Positions 24,645-33,295 of a DNA stretch of 64,000 nucleotides are shown here, in pieces. Every line of letters starts with the position of its first letter. The stretch's first letter is position 1. The notes under the pieces are model-generated. The model had not been told where the DNA came from and made no database searches. It saw nothing but the letters and a program-made list of their open reading frames with translations. Made by a program: the position numbers and the translations under genes. The stretch is from Bacillus sp. HNG (GTDB lineage Bacteria; Bacillota; Bacilli; Bacillales; Bacillaceae_L). The stretch lies in assembly GCF_003400205.1 (NCBI RefSeq), contig NZ_QUQV01000002.1, forward strand, positions 62,001 to 126,000, given 5' to 3'.

Positions 24645-25907
24645 ATGGAAATTACGAAGCACATTTTGGTTAACCTTTCATTATTAATTATTCTTTCATT
24701 TATAGGCTTAATATGGTTTGAACGAAAAAGAAACCTTACCCTTTCAAAATGGGAAGCTTACATCGGATTAGTTGTGCTTATCTTGGTTTGCTTTATATTT
24801 TCTTATCGACCAACCCCTACACACTTTTTTGACCTTCGACTGATTCCTGTTTTAATAGGTGGTCTTTATCTTGGGATTGGTCCGATTTTATGCTTAACGG
24901 TGATTGTGATAAGAGGAATTTACGGCATAAACTTTGGGTTTTATGCGACGATTACCCTTTACTTACCATCCGCTATTATTTTGTGGAAATTATATCCTTG
25001 GTTTTGGAAACAGCATTCAATGAAACGGATATGTGTTTCGGTTCTTGTGACATTTGTTTTATCCTTCTTAACTGCTTCATCGCTTATAGTTTCAAGACCA
25101 CATATCAATATTTACGATGCGTGGTTTGCTTATTTAGTTATACCAGCGATTGGATTAGGCATTATGGCTTATTTAACTGAATTTTTTCGAAACAATATCC
25201 TCATGCGGCAAACGATTGTAAAATCTGAAAAACTTCATGCCGTCGAACAATTGGGTGCAGCGATTTCCCATGAAATTAGAAATCCTTTAACCGCTGCAAT
25301 GGGATTTGTACAGTTATTAATGTCAAATAGCCTCCCCCGACACAAACAAAAGGAGTACCTATTAATTATTAAAGATGAATTAAGATCCGCTGAAAGGGTT
25401 ATTCAAGATTATTTGACATTCTCAAAACCTGCATTAGATACGGTGGAAACTCTTCAAATTAAACGGGAATTGCAACAGGTTATTTCAATTTTAAGGCCCA
25501 CTGCAAATCAGCACTCCGTGGAAGTGATTACGAATTTTTCTTTGGTAGGCACGATTCAAGGAGATCGTCAGAAGTTTCACCAATGTTTTATCAATGTGAT
25601 GAAAAACGCCATCGAGGCAATGCCCGGTGGAGGACAACTATACATAGAAACCCGCTACGACCGGCAAAATGTAAGCATTATCATTCGAGATACAGGAATC
25701 GGGATGACAAAGGAACAAATTGATCGACTTGGTGAGCCCTATTATTCTACTAAAGGATCAAAAGGAACAGGTCTAGGCATGATGGTTGTCTACGGAATAG
25801 TCAAAGCCATGAAAGGGACACTTCGTGTTACAAGCACTGTTGGGGAAGGAACCGAATTTACCTTCCAATTCCCTTCTGCCCTTACCTTAACTGAGCCCCA
25901 TGAGTAA
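24645..25907 (+). CDS. Sensor histidine kinase, KinB-like
   Basis: A 420-residue kinase with a 5TM-5TMR_LYT-type membrane sensor (six helices, about 1-180). The H-box has His209 in ISHEIRNPL, the N-box is NVMKNAIEA (about 317-325), and the G-boxes are DTGIGM (349-354) and GTGLGM (374-379). There is no PAS domain. The layout and length match B. subtilis KinB, a sporulation phosphorelay kinase. No response regulator is adjacent, as expected for a phosphorelay kinase. It starts at the ATG behind GGAAGGTGAG. Whether it feeds Spo0F is inference. Confidence 0.87.
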   Translation: MEITKHILVNLSLLIILSFIGLIWFERKRNLTLSKWEAYIGLVVLILVCFIFSYRPTPTHFFDLRLIPVLIGGLYLGIGPILCLTVIVIRGIYGINFGFYATITLYLPSAIILWKLYPWFWKQHSMKRICVSVLVTFVLSFLTASSLIVSRPHINIYDAWFAYLVIPAIGLGIMAYLTEFFRNNILMRQTIVKSEKLHAVEQLGAAISHEIRNPLTAAMGFVQLLMSNSLPRHKQKEYLLIIKDELRSAERVIQDYLTFSKPALDTVETLQIKRELQQVISILRPTANQHSVEVITNFSLVGTIQGDRQKFHQCFINVMKNAIEAMPGGGQLYIETRYDRQNVSIIIRDTGIGMTKEQIDRLGEPYYSTKGSKGTGLGMMVVYGIVKAMKGTLRVTSTVGEGTEFTFQFPSALTLTEPHE

Positions 25908-25922
25908 GATTGGGGCTATTTC
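25894..25922 (+). terminator. Weak terminator of the kinase gene
   Basis: AGCCCCA pairs with TGGGGCT (25894-25917), overlapping the stop codon; the T stretch is short. Confidence 0.5.
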
Positions 25923-26031
25923 AATCCTCCTTTCCATAACATTTTCTTATCTCATTATATAATCTTTTAATAATATCCTTATGTAAGGTTTTCCTATAAA
26001 ATGAAGGTATTAAGCGAATGGAGGCAACAGA

Positions 26032-26802
26032 ATGGACATAAAAAGTGACGTAAAAAAACAATTTGGTCGAAGCGCTGCATCTTACGTAACAAGTGAAGGA
26101 CATCGTAAAGGTGGAGATTTACAAACATTAGTATCAATGGCAGATGCCAAAGGCACAGAACTGGCTCTGGATATTGCTACTGGTGGTGGACATACTGCAA
26201 ATGCTCTCGCCCCTCTCGTAGGGCAGGTTACAGCGTTTGATTTAACACCCGAAATGTTAGCGGCTGCGGAAAAATTCATTAAAGGAAATGGTCATCTAAA
26301 TGTTGAATTTGTTGAAGGGGATGCTGAAAATCTACCATTCTCCGATGAAACATTTGATATCGTATCTTGCCGAATTGCACCTCACCATTTTCCTAACATT
26401 ACTAGCTTCGTAAGTGAAGTATCACGAGTATTAAAACCAGGTGGTCAGTTCTTGTTAGATGATAATGTTGCTCCAGAAAATGATGAATTTGATGAGTTTT
26501 ATAATACGGTAGAAAAAAAGCGTGACTACAGTCATTTCCGTGCTTGGAAAAAGAGTGAATGGCTCCAAATGCTAGAAAATGAAGGTTTTGAAATCCAAGA
26601 ACTCTATCGTTTTGAAAAGACTTTTGAATTTGAGAGTTGGTGTAACCGGATGCATTTGTCAGATCTTGAGAAAACAGAATTAACCGACTATATGCTACAT
26701 GCTTCCAGTAAAATAAAACAAAAATTTCGTATTCAAATTGAGAATAATAAAATCATTTCCTTCCAAGGAGAAGCCGTAGTATTAAAAGGAACAAAACTTT
26801 AG
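26032..26802 (+). CDS. Class I SAM-dependent methyltransferase
   Basis: A 256-residue methyltransferase of the UbiE/COQ5-like group. The SAM motif is LDIATGGGHTA (about 46-56), followed by VTAFDLTPEML, EGDAENLPF and the post-motif RVLKPGGQF. The start is the ATG at 26032 behind GGAGG. It resembles the B. subtilis YcgJ type. The substrate is unknown; no menaquinone gene is nearby, so it is not simply assigned as MenG/UbiE. Confidence 0.86.
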   Translation: MDIKSDVKKQFGRSAASYVTSEGHRKGGDLQTLVSMADAKGTELALDIATGGGHTANALAPLVGQVTAFDLTPEMLAAAEKFIKGNGHLNVEFVEGDAENLPFSDETFDIVSCRIAPHHFPNITSFVSEVSRVLKPGGQFLLDDNVAPENDEFDEFYNTVEKKRDYSHFRAWKKSEWLQMLENEGFEIQELYRFEKTFEFESWCNRMHLSDLEKTELTDYMLHASSKIKQKFRIQIENNKIISFQGEAVVLKGTKL

Positions 26803-26808
26803 GAGTAG

Positions 26809-26828
26809 AGTGGAGGAATTCCTCCACT
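26809..26828 (+). terminator. Perfect 20-base palindrome after the methyltransferase
   Basis: AGTGGAGGAATTCCTCCACT is fully palindromic and is followed by TTATCTTC. It could end the upstream transcript or attenuate into the next gene. Confidence 0.5.
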
Positions 26829-26853
26829 TTATCTTCATGAGGAGGCGTTCGGT

Positions 26854-27933
26854 TTGTTGATGAATCAAGTTACCAATCTGTTAAAAATTGAACACCCCAT
26901 TATTCAAGCTCCAATGGCGGGTGGCATTACAACTTCGGATTTAGTGGCTGCAGTTTCAAATTCCGGAGGCTTAGGTATGATTGGAGCAGGATATATGACG
27001 CCCGCTCAAATTCGCGAACAAATTAGTGAAATCAAACAATTAACTTCCATGCCTTTCGGAATTAATTTATTTGTTCCAAACGAATTTAACGCTAAAGAAG
27101 AGGAGGTCAAATCAACTAATCATTTACTCAACCCGATTCGAGAAAAATTAAATTTACCTCCAACGGATCATGTTGAACTTCCTTCTTTTCACGATGCATA
27201 TGAAAAATATGTTGAACAAATCAAAATTGTCATTGAGGAAAAGGTACCGATTTGTTCTTTTACGTTTGGACTTCCTTCCAAAAGTGTGGTCGCGGAATTA
27301 AAGCAACATAATATTATGTTAATCGGGACAGCAACGACTGTTAAAGAAGCCATTGAAGTTGAAAAATCAGGAATGGATATTGTGGTTGCTCAAGGTAGTG
27401 AAGCAGGCGGACATCGTGGGAGCTTTATGAATGAGGAGCAGGAAAACCTAATAGGCTTAATGTCTCTTATCCCACAGGTTGCTGACAATGTAAATATTCC
27501 CGTTATTGCCGCTGGGGGAATAATGGATGGAAGAGGTTTAATGGCTTCCATTTGCTTAGGCGCACAGGCTGTTCAAATGGGAACTGCATTTTTGACTTGT
27601 ATTGAAAGTGGAGCACATCAAGTACATAAAGAGGCGATTCTTCACGCTTTCGAAGACGAAACAGTCGTGACCCGTTCATTCTCGGGCAAGCCGGCACGCG
27701 GACTCATAAACCCCTTTATTTTAAACATGAGGGAATACGAAAAAGATCTGCCTGAGTTCCCGGTTCAAAATTCACTTACACAGGATATTCGAAAAGCTTC
27801 AGGTTCACAAAATAACAAGGATTACATGTCCCTTTGGTCTGGACAAAGTCCACGGTTATCCAAAAATCAAAGTGTTAAAACGTTAATAGAATCCATCATT
27901 TCCGATGTAAAAAGTAAAATAGTGAAGCAGTGA
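26854..27933 (+). CDS. FMN-dependent nitronate monooxygenase-like protein
   Basis: A 359-residue TIM-barrel flavoprotein of the NMO/2-nitropropane dioxygenase family. HPIIQAPMAGG lies at the N-terminus, followed by QGSEAGGHRG and IAAGGIMDGRG, which bind FMN phosphate. The likely start is the TTG at 26854, eight bases after GGAGG; a second TTG and an ATG follow immediately. Real substrates in Bacillus are uncertain and it resembles YrpB. Terminator overlaps its stop. Confidence 0.87.
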   Translation: MLMNQVTNLLKIEHPIIQAPMAGGITTSDLVAAVSNSGGLGMIGAGYMTPAQIREQISEIKQLTSMPFGINLFVPNEFNAKEEEVKSTNHLLNPIREKLNLPPTDHVELPSFHDAYEKYVEQIKIVIEEKVPICSFTFGLPSKSVVAELKQHNIMLIGTATTVKEAIEVEKSGMDIVVAQGSEAGGHRGSFMNEEQENLIGLMSLIPQVADNVNIPVIAAGGIMDGRGLMASICLGAQAVQMGTAFLTCIESGAHQVHKEAILHAFEDETVVTRSFSGKPARGLINPFILNMREYEKDLPEFPVQNSLTQDIRKASGSQNNKDYMSLWSGQSPRLSKNQSVKTLIESIISDVKSKIVKQ

Positions 27934-27966
27934 ATTTTACTTAAAATCCACTGCTTCTATTTTTTT
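27924..27966 (+). terminator. Terminator after the nitronate monooxygenase-like gene
   Basis: GAAGCAGTG (27924-27932) pairs with CACTGCTTC (27949-27957), followed by TATTTTTTTT. Confidence 0.85.
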
Positions 27967-28751
27967 TAGTTCTTTAAGGCATAGCAATGATTAAGCGGTC
28001 CGCTTCCCTTTCCAAGGTCAAGTCCCGCTTCTAAAGCTCCCGTAATATACCCTTTTGCCTCTTGAATACTTGATTTTATATCCAAGCCATTTGCTAAATT
28101 ACAAGCAATCGCTGAGGATAGCGTACACCCTGTACCATGGGAATTTGGGTTATCGATACGACCTCCTGGGAACAATGTGAGTTCCCCATCGCTATATAAG
28201 AGATCATCTGCTGTATCCTCAAGATGACCCCCTTTGATCAAAATCGCACCCTTATACATGTTAGATAATTTTTGGGCTGCCACTTGCATGTCTTCTTTCG
28301 AGTGAATCTCCATGCCACAAAGCGCTTCAGCCTCATGTATATTAGGGGTAATAATCGTAGCAAGTGGAATCAATCTCGTAATGAGGGCATCCATCGCTGA
28401 CTCACTCAATAGTCTACTACCACTTGTAGAAATCATAACAGGGTCCACGACAATATTCGAAGGTTGATATTCTTCTAGCTTTTCCACGATTTTATCGATA
28501 ATTTCAGGTGAGGACACCATCCCTATTTTTACACTATCCGGAAAAATATCAGTCATAATGCAATCTAACTGCTGACCAACAAATTCTGGAGTCGAATCAA
28601 GCACCCCGTATACCCCTGTTGTATTTTGAGCAGTCAGAGCCGTGATTGCACTCATTGCATACATTTTATGAGCGGTGATTGTTTTAATATCGGCTTGAAT
28701 TCCTGCTCCCCCACTACAGTCAGAGCCAGCAATCGTCAGTACCTTTTTCAT
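27966..28751 (-). CDS. thiD: Hydroxymethylpyrimidine/phosphomethylpyrimidine kinase
   Basis: A 261-residue ribokinase-fold enzyme that phosphorylates HMP and HMP-P for thiamine synthesis. GSDCSGGAGIQAD starts the protein, with NIVVDPVMIST and a C-terminal anion hole NSHGTGCTLSSAIA. It is the last gene of thiM-thiE-thiD and follows thiE after one base. There is no other thi gene here, so this operon provides salvage of HMP and thiazole and their coupling. Confidence 0.95.
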   Translation of the reverse strand: MKKVLTIAGSDCSGGAGIQADIKTITAHKMYAMSAITALTAQNTTGVYGVLDSTPEFVGQQLDCIMTDIFPDSVKIGMVSSPEIIDKIVEKLEEYQPSNIVVDPVMISTSGSRLLSESAMDALITRLIPLATIITPNIHEAEALCGMEIHSKEDMQVAAQKLSNMYKGAILIKGGHLEDTADDLLYSDGELTLFPGGRIDNPNSHGTGCTLSSAIACNLANGLDIKSSIQEAKGYITGALEAGLDLGKGSGPLNHCYALKN

Positions 28752-28752
28752 G

Positions 28753-29397
28753 TCAATCTCTCCCTACCATCTCAGTTGAAAGTTTTCGTAATTCCTTAGT
28801 CGCTGCGGTGATATCAGACTGTGCAAAGAGTGCGGATACAACAGCAACGCCGTCTACCCCACTTCCACTCAATTCCATGATATTGGTTTTTGTAATACCG
28901 CCAATTGCAACGATTGGAATCGAAACACTTCGGCAAATTTCTTGGACAGTTTCAAATGTCATCGGCTTTGCATCTGACTTGGTGTTCGTTGGAAATACAG
29001 AGCCAATACCAAGGTAATCCGCCCCCGCTTTTTCAGCGGCAATGGCTTGTTCTACATTTTGAGCGGAGACTCCAAGAATTTTATCTGGTCCAATCAATTC
29101 CCGAACTTTTTCAACTGCCATATCCTCTTGTCCAACATGCATCCCATCTGCATCACATGCTAGCGCAATCTCGACATTATCGTTAATAACAAATGGAACT
29201 TGATAGAAAGCCGTTAGCTTTTTAAGTTCATTTGCTTCCTGTAAAAATTCATCATACCCGAGATTTTTTTCTCTGAGCTGAAGAAAGGTAATTCCACCCA
29301 CTAGTGCAGCTTCTACCTGCTCGACTAAAGTCTGACTGCCTGTCCAAGCACGGTCGGTTACTGCATATAAAAGCATTGCATTTTTATCGATTTTCAA
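28753..29397 (-). CDS. thiE: Thiamine phosphate synthase
   Basis: A 214-residue TIM barrel that joins HMP-PP and thiazole phosphate. Motifs are LQLREKN, FVINDNVEIAL, GMHVGQED and the phosphate loop GIGSVFPTNTK with VAIGGI. The length is normal for the family. It overlaps thiM by 14 bases. Confidence 0.95.
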   Translation of the reverse strand: MKIDKNAMLLYAVTDRAWTGSQTLVEQVEAALVGGITFLQLREKNLGYDEFLQEANELKKLTAFYQVPFVINDNVEIALACDADGMHVGQEDMAVEKVRELIGPDKILGVSAQNVEQAIAAEKAGADYLGIGSVFPTNTKSDAKPMTFETVQEICRSVSIPIVAIGGITKTNIMELSGSGVDGVAVVSALFAQSDITAATKELRKLSTEMVGRD

Positions 29398-30208
29398 TGT
29401 TCATCCCACCTTGGAGTAATGTATAGTCTAGCTTGCTCATCCAATCAATCAAGTACGTTCTAAATGATGAAGTTCCACCGTTTAATTCTTCTACTTTTTG
29501 GTGAGCTAGTTCTCCGCAATATCCCATCGCACTCACCGCAGCGGCCGTGCTTTTTAAAACTTCCTGAGGATTCGCCCCACAATAAGCAGCTACAACTGAT
29601 GTTAGCATGCAACCAGTTCCTGTGATTTTTGACATCATTGGATGACCATTTCTGATTACATAAGCTTCATCCTTATTTGCCACAATATCAATCGCACCCG
29701 TAATTGCGATAACAGCATGTGTTTGCTCACTTACCATTTTTGCAAATTGAACCATTTCATCAAGATTTCCTTCATTGATGACATCTTCAGCGGCGGCATC
29801 TACACCTTTAGTATTACCACTGCCAGCATGAACGGTTTTTATTTCAGAAAGATTCCCTCGGATTACTGAAAACTGAACTTCGTTTAATAGACGGTAGACG
29901 GTGTTTGTTCTTAGGCTAGATGCACCCGCCCCAACTGGGTCTAAAATAACCGGGTTCCCAATTTTATTTGCAGCTTTTCCTGCTAAAATCATGGATTCAA
30001 TCGTACGCTCGTTTAATGTTCCAATATTAATGACAAGAGCGTTACAAATGCTCGTAATATCTGCTACTTCCTTAGGATCATCCGCCATAATTGGTGAACC
30101 CCCACAAGCAAGGACCATATTTGCAACGTCATTTACCGTCACATAGTTTGTAATATTATGTACAAGCGGTGTTTTATTCCTAACATTAGCTAAAATCTGT
30201 TCAAACAT
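29384..30208 (-). CDS. thiM: Hydroxyethylthiazole kinase
   Basis: A 274-residue kinase that phosphorylates 4-methyl-5-hydroxyethylthiazole. Motifs include PLVHNITNYVTVNDVAN at the N-terminus, VLDPVGAGAS and the catalytic ITGTGCMLT. It starts at 30208 behind AGGAGG and is the first gene of the operon controlled by the TPP riboswitch upstream. Confidence 0.96.
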   Translation of the reverse strand: MFEQILANVRNKTPLVHNITNYVTVNDVANMVLACGGSPIMADDPKEVADITSICNALVINIGTLNERTIESMILAGKAANKIGNPVILDPVGAGASSLRTNTVYRLLNEVQFSVIRGNLSEIKTVHAGSGNTKGVDAAAEDVINEGNLDEMVQFAKMVSEQTHAVIAITGAIDIVANKDEAYVIRNGHPMMSKITGTGCMLTSVVAAYCGANPQEVLKSTAAAVSAMGYCGELAHQKVEELNGGTSSFRTYLIDWMSKLDYTLLQGGMNIENR

Positions 30209-30225
30209 CCTTCATCCTCCTATCC

Positions 30226-30265
30226 AAAATAAAAATGCGGTATACCTAAAATAGATATACCGCAT
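30226..30265 (-). terminator. Riboswitch expression-platform terminator
   Basis: On the minus strand ATGCGGTATA pairs exactly with TATACCGCAT (arms 30235-30244 and 30256-30265), followed by TTTTATTTT. It sits between the TPP aptamer and thiM, so TPP binding is expected to stop transcription. Confidence 0.88.
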
Positions 30266-30283
30266 GAACGCACATACTTTCAT

Positions 30284-30543
30284 AAATTCCCTACGTTGGC
30301 ATTATCCAAATCAGGTTAAAGCGGATGTTCAAAAAGTCACCAAATGATAAGCAGCGAATCTCTGCGTCACTCGACCTCTCCGGTCCTCACGTATCAACAA
30401 CATACGCTACGGTCCTCGAGTCACGAGTTCCTTGATCTTCTTGCTTCTGATTTGTTACCTTTTTGAACACTCACTTAAAGGGTCTAAGCTACATTTCGCT
30501 TACTCTCAGCCCACATGTGTGAGCTCCCCTACTCATATTTAAT
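30284..30543 (-). promoter_or_regulatory. TPP riboswitch (THI element) with an insertion
   Basis: On the minus strand the aptamer reads GTAGGGGAGC, the P3 hairpin, GGCTGAGA, a P3a hairpin (TAAGC/GCTTA) and GACCCTTT, and then stops. After 153 foreign bases it resumes with AACCTGATTTGGATAATGCC and ACGTAGGGAA. All the conserved THI boxes are present, so it is recognisable, but the joining segment between P2 and P4 is interrupted. The terminator at 30226-30265 follows. Confidence 0.9.
30316..30480 (-). mobile_element. MITE-like foldback element inserted in the TPP riboswitch
   Basis: A 153-bp segment (30322-30474) flanked by the direct repeat TTAAAG (30316-30321 and 30475-30480), which has the form of a target-site duplication. 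Its ends are imperfect inverted repeats of about 30 bp sharing TGTTCAAAAAG. The interior also folds back (CGTGACTCGA against TCGAGTGACG; GTAT against ATAC), so the whole element can form one long hairpin. It has no coding capacity. Confidence 0.78.
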
Positions 30544-30625
30544 TGTCTTTATTATACCATACGAAAAAATTCTGTCATTATTTTAAATTGGGTCATTGCT
30601 TTCGGAACAACAATAGTGTACGATA

Positions 30626-30650
30626 CATAGTATAAACTAAATACTGTATG
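30626..30650. promoter_or_regulatory. Candidate PadR operator
   Basis: ATAGTAT (30627-30633) faces ATACTGT around a 7-base AT-rich centre, with one mismatch, about 30 bases upstream of padR. Assignment is inference. Confidence 0.4.
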
Positions 30651-30680
30651 ACATATAGTAATAAAGAATGAGGTGGGTGA

Positions 30681-31028
30681 ATGAGTAACTTATTAAACTC
30701 ATTAATGACAGAGCTTAGAAGAGGAACGTTGACACTAGCGGTTTTAAGTCAATTACGAACCCCTCAATATGGATATTCACTTGTTCAATTGTTAGAGGGC
30801 TCCGGAATTGCCATTGACCAAAGTACCTTATATCCCCTGCTACGCCGCCTAGAAAAACAAGAATTGGTGACGAGCAGCTGGGATACAACTGAAAGCAGAC
30901 CCCGTAAGTACTATGTATTAAGTGAATACGGGCTCGAGATCTTTTTACAGTTAAAAAAGGAATGGATACAAAATTCAAAAGAGCTATACAGCCTTTTAGA
31001 GGGAGAGGAAGATTATGAATCTGATTGA
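30681..31028 (+). CDS. PadR-family transcriptional regulator
   Basis: A 115-residue winged-helix repressor. LTLAVLSQLRTPQYGYSLVQLLE is the PadR N-terminal signature, and LRRLEKQELVTS with RPRKYYVLSEYG form the wing. It starts at the ATG at 30681 behind GAGGTGGG and overlaps the next gene by 14 bases. PadR paired with a HAAS-domain membrane protein is a common Bacillus arrangement. The signal is unknown. Confidence 0.9.
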   Translation: MSNLLNSLMTELRRGTLTLAVLSQLRTPQYGYSLVQLLEGSGIAIDQSTLYPLLRRLEKQELVTSSWDTTESRPRKYYVLSEYGLEIFLQLKKEWIQNSKELYSLLEGEEDYESD

Positions 31029-32013
31029 TATCTACATTCAGGAGGTTACAAGAAGACTGCCTGAAAAAATGCGTGACGATATCGCACTTGAACTACGATC
31101 GACCATTGAGGATATGTTGCCTGACGATTACAACGAAGAAGATACAAAAACCGTACTCGAGAAATTAGGAAGCCCTGTAAAATTGGCGAATAATTATCTC
31201 GACCGCCCCATGCACCTTATTGGTCCACGTTATTTTGACGTGTACGTTAGCTTACTGAAAATGATTGTACCGATTGCCGCAGTAGTTGCTCTCATCTCCG
31301 TGGTTGCCGAATTTTTTATCGGGTATCAAGCGGAAGAAGCCATCATTAATGTGGTATTGGACTTAATTGGTTTGGGGATTTGGAGAATGATTGACGTTTC
31401 GATGCAAACATTCCTTTGGTTTACACTAGTGTTCGCCATTATTGAAAGAATGGATAAAGGTAAAGATGATCAGCCACTAACCACCAGTCTGAAAAAATGG
31501 ACTCCAGATGATTTAAAAAATATCACCTATATCCCAAAGAAGAAGGCTATCTCAAAATGTGAAGTATTTGGTGCTCTATTATGGACTGCAATCTGGGCAA
31601 CCCTATATTTTTATGCCAATCAACTTCTAGGTATCTATGAGGGCGGTAAGGATGGTCTCGAATTTGTAACCCCCGCTTTAAATCAAGAGGCGTTGCTTGG
31701 ATTTTGGCCGATTATTCTAGTTGTGATTGGTTTGGAAATCGGATTGACCCTATATAAATTTATCAAAGGGCAATGGACGAAAAGAATGGCCATTTACAAT
31801 ACGGGCCTTCAAGTATTTTCAGCCATTGTATTCATCGTAATCTTCATAAATCCCAATATCTTAAACCAAGACTTTATCAAGCATATGACAAACATATTTG
31901 ACACTCAGGATCACCAATTTACAACATGGTTCATCGCAACCGTACTCATTTCATTCATCGTCTCTGCAGCCATCAGCATCTTTGACGGATTCCGCAAATC
32001 CAACATCCGCTAG
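31015..32013 (+). CDS. HAAS-domain membrane protein paired with PadR
   Basis: A 332-residue protein. The N-terminal 65 residues form the HAAS signalling domain (IYIQEVTRRLPEKMRDDIALELRS-type start, LEKLGSPVKLANNYL), followed by about six to seven membrane helices. HAAS proteins are co-transcribed with PadR regulators and are thought to convey a membrane signal; the molecular role is unproven. Translationally coupled to padR. A degenerate palindromic repeat follows. Confidence 0.82.
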   Translation: MNLIDIYIQEVTRRLPEKMRDDIALELRSTIEDMLPDDYNEEDTKTVLEKLGSPVKLANNYLDRPMHLIGPRYFDVYVSLLKMIVPIAAVVALISVVAEFFIGYQAEEAIINVVLDLIGLGIWRMIDVSMQTFLWFTLVFAIIERMDKGKDDQPLTTSLKKWTPDDLKNITYIPKKKAISKCEVFGALLWTAIWATLYFYANQLLGIYEGGKDGLEFVTPALNQEALLGFWPIILVVIGLEIGLTLYKFIKGQWTKRMAIYNTGLQVFSAIVFIVIFINPNILNQDFIKHMTNIFDTQDHQFTTWFIATVLISFIVSAAISIFDGFRKSNIR

Positions 32014-32073
32014 GACCACAGGGACGGTTCTCCTGGCTCCTTGTCTTATTTACCAAACTACCTATGGCTCTTG
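32012..32073. repeat. Dispersed palindromic repeat, degenerate copy 5
   Basis: The left arm GGACCACAGGGACGGTTCTCCTGGCTCC is kept, but the right arm is reduced to CTACCTATGGCTC, matching only the outer tail of copy 4. Confidence 0.6.
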
Positions 32074-32149
32074 TGGGATTAGTTGTCCTAATCTTTTTTC
32101 AGGATGCATATAGATGAGTAGTAGACTTTGAAAAAGGAGTTTGGTAACA

Positions 32150-32473
32150 TTGAATAAATTTTTGGCTGCAATTGGCATTGTTTTTATCATTTTTGTGACC
32201 GGTGTAATTGAAGCAGATGATGTCTTCGAATACAAAAATGCCATTTCTGTTTCTGGTCTTTCTCCTGATGAAGAAGTAACCGCAAATTCGGATGAGGAAA
32301 ACGCAATCAAAGGATTAATTCCTGAATTAGAAATGCAGTTCTTCGATACGGAAATTGTGAACGGAAATAAAGTTGAAATCTACCGGGAGTATGAGGTTTA
32401 TCGCAATGAAGCAAACGAAGTCATTAAAAAGGTGCCCACTGACAATTATGAGTATTTGGAGTACTGGAGATAG
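32150..32473 (+). CDS. Hypothetical protein with N-terminal signal/anchor (107 aa)
   Basis: The start is taken as the TTG at 32150, ten bases after AAAGGAG; the TTG at 32141 is too close to it. A hydrophobic N-terminus (about 4-22) is followed by an acidic domain of alternating strands. It is probably anchored outside the membrane. I do not recognise the family. A strong terminator follows immediately. Confidence 0.6.
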   Translation: MNKFLAAIGIVFIIFVTGVIEADDVFEYKNAISVSGLSPDEEVTANSDEENAIKGLIPELEMQFFDTEIVNGNKVEIYREYEVYRNEANEVIKKVPTDNYEYLEYWR

Positions 32474-32500
32474 GAGTTTAGCCAAGCTAAACTCCTTTTT
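32472..32500 (+). terminator. Terminator
   Basis: AGGAGTTTAGC pairs perfectly with GCTAAACTCCT, followed by TTTTT. Confidence 0.9.
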
Positions 32501-33203
32501 CTGAACAACTTTCTACAAATCTACTAAAAATACGCTTTGAAATCTGATCCCCTCGAACCGCCAAGCCTTCCGGATGCCACTGAACACCTAAAACAAATGA
32601 ATGACCGGTGCTTTCAATTGCCTCGATTATTCCATCCGATGCAACCCCGGACACATCAAGAGGATATGGAACATGGCGGACTGATTGATGGTGATCTGTG
32701 TTTACCTTAAACTCGGTAGTCCCTGCAATCGATGCTAGTAAACTACCTTCCTTCGCTTTTACAAAATGGGCAAAATGATACCTCGGTGCTTTTTGAGAAT
32801 GCTGAAGCAGTTGGGTCTCATGCTGCGAATAAATATCCTGATACATGTCTCCTCCAAGGGCAATATTCAAGATTTGAATCCCTCGACAAATCGCAAGGAT
32901 TGGCTTATCCGCGGCAATCATTTCTTTAATAATGGCCGGTTCCAAATCATCCCGTCCAGGCGAAATCGCTCCAAGCTTTGGATGCGGTTCCTCTCCGAAA
33001 AGAAAAGGATCAATATCTCCCCCACCTGTTAAAAGCAATCCATCCAAATTAGTAACAAGCTGTGAAACATCCTCGTCAATCCCGATTGGCAAAATAACCG
33101 GAATGCCACCCGCTTGAATGACGGCTTGAATGTAATCATTTGAGAGAGTATGCTTAGAATCCAACTCAACATGAGATGTCACACCAATAATTGGTTTATT
33201 CAT
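32487..33203 (-). CDS. Gamma-glutamyl-gamma-aminobutyrate hydrolase-type peptidase C26
   Basis: A 238-residue class I glutamine-amidotransferase fold. GGGDIDP, the nucleophile elbow ILAICRGIQ (catalytic Cys) and GVQWHPEG (catalytic His) are intact. It resembles PuuD, which hydrolyses gamma-glutamyl-GABA, but no Puu genes are next to it. The start is at 33203. The downstream plus-strand terminator overlaps its 3' end. Confidence 0.85.
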   Translation of the reverse strand: MNKPIIGVTSHVELDSKHTLSNDYIQAVIQAGGIPVILPIGIDEDVSQLVTNLDGLLLTGGGDIDPFLFGEEPHPKLGAISPGRDDLEPAIIKEMIAADKPILAICRGIQILNIALGGDMYQDIYSQHETQLLQHSQKAPRYHFAHFVKAKEGSLLASIAGTTEFKVNTDHHQSVRHVPYPLDVSGVASDGIIEAIESTGHSFVLGVQWHPEGLAVRGDQISKRIFSRFVESCSEKGV

Positions 33204-33231
33204 CTGGACTCCTCCTCATTTTTTACTTCTC

Positions 33232-33290
33232 GATTTGCGGATTTGCATCCGTTCAAGCATTTTCACGTCCAAATCCGCTGATTTGCGTCG
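33232..33290. repeat. Inverted repeat, small
   Basis: GCGGATTT (33237-33244) faces AAATCCGC (33271-33278); GATTTGCG recurs 48 bases apart. Fills the gap between the two peptidase genes. Confidence 0.5.
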
Positions 33291-33295
33291 ACTCT

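Noticed and set aside
30284-30543. T-box leader for the thi operon
   Set aside because: The THI-box order and the thi genes downstream identify a TPP riboswitch; no T-box sequence is seen.
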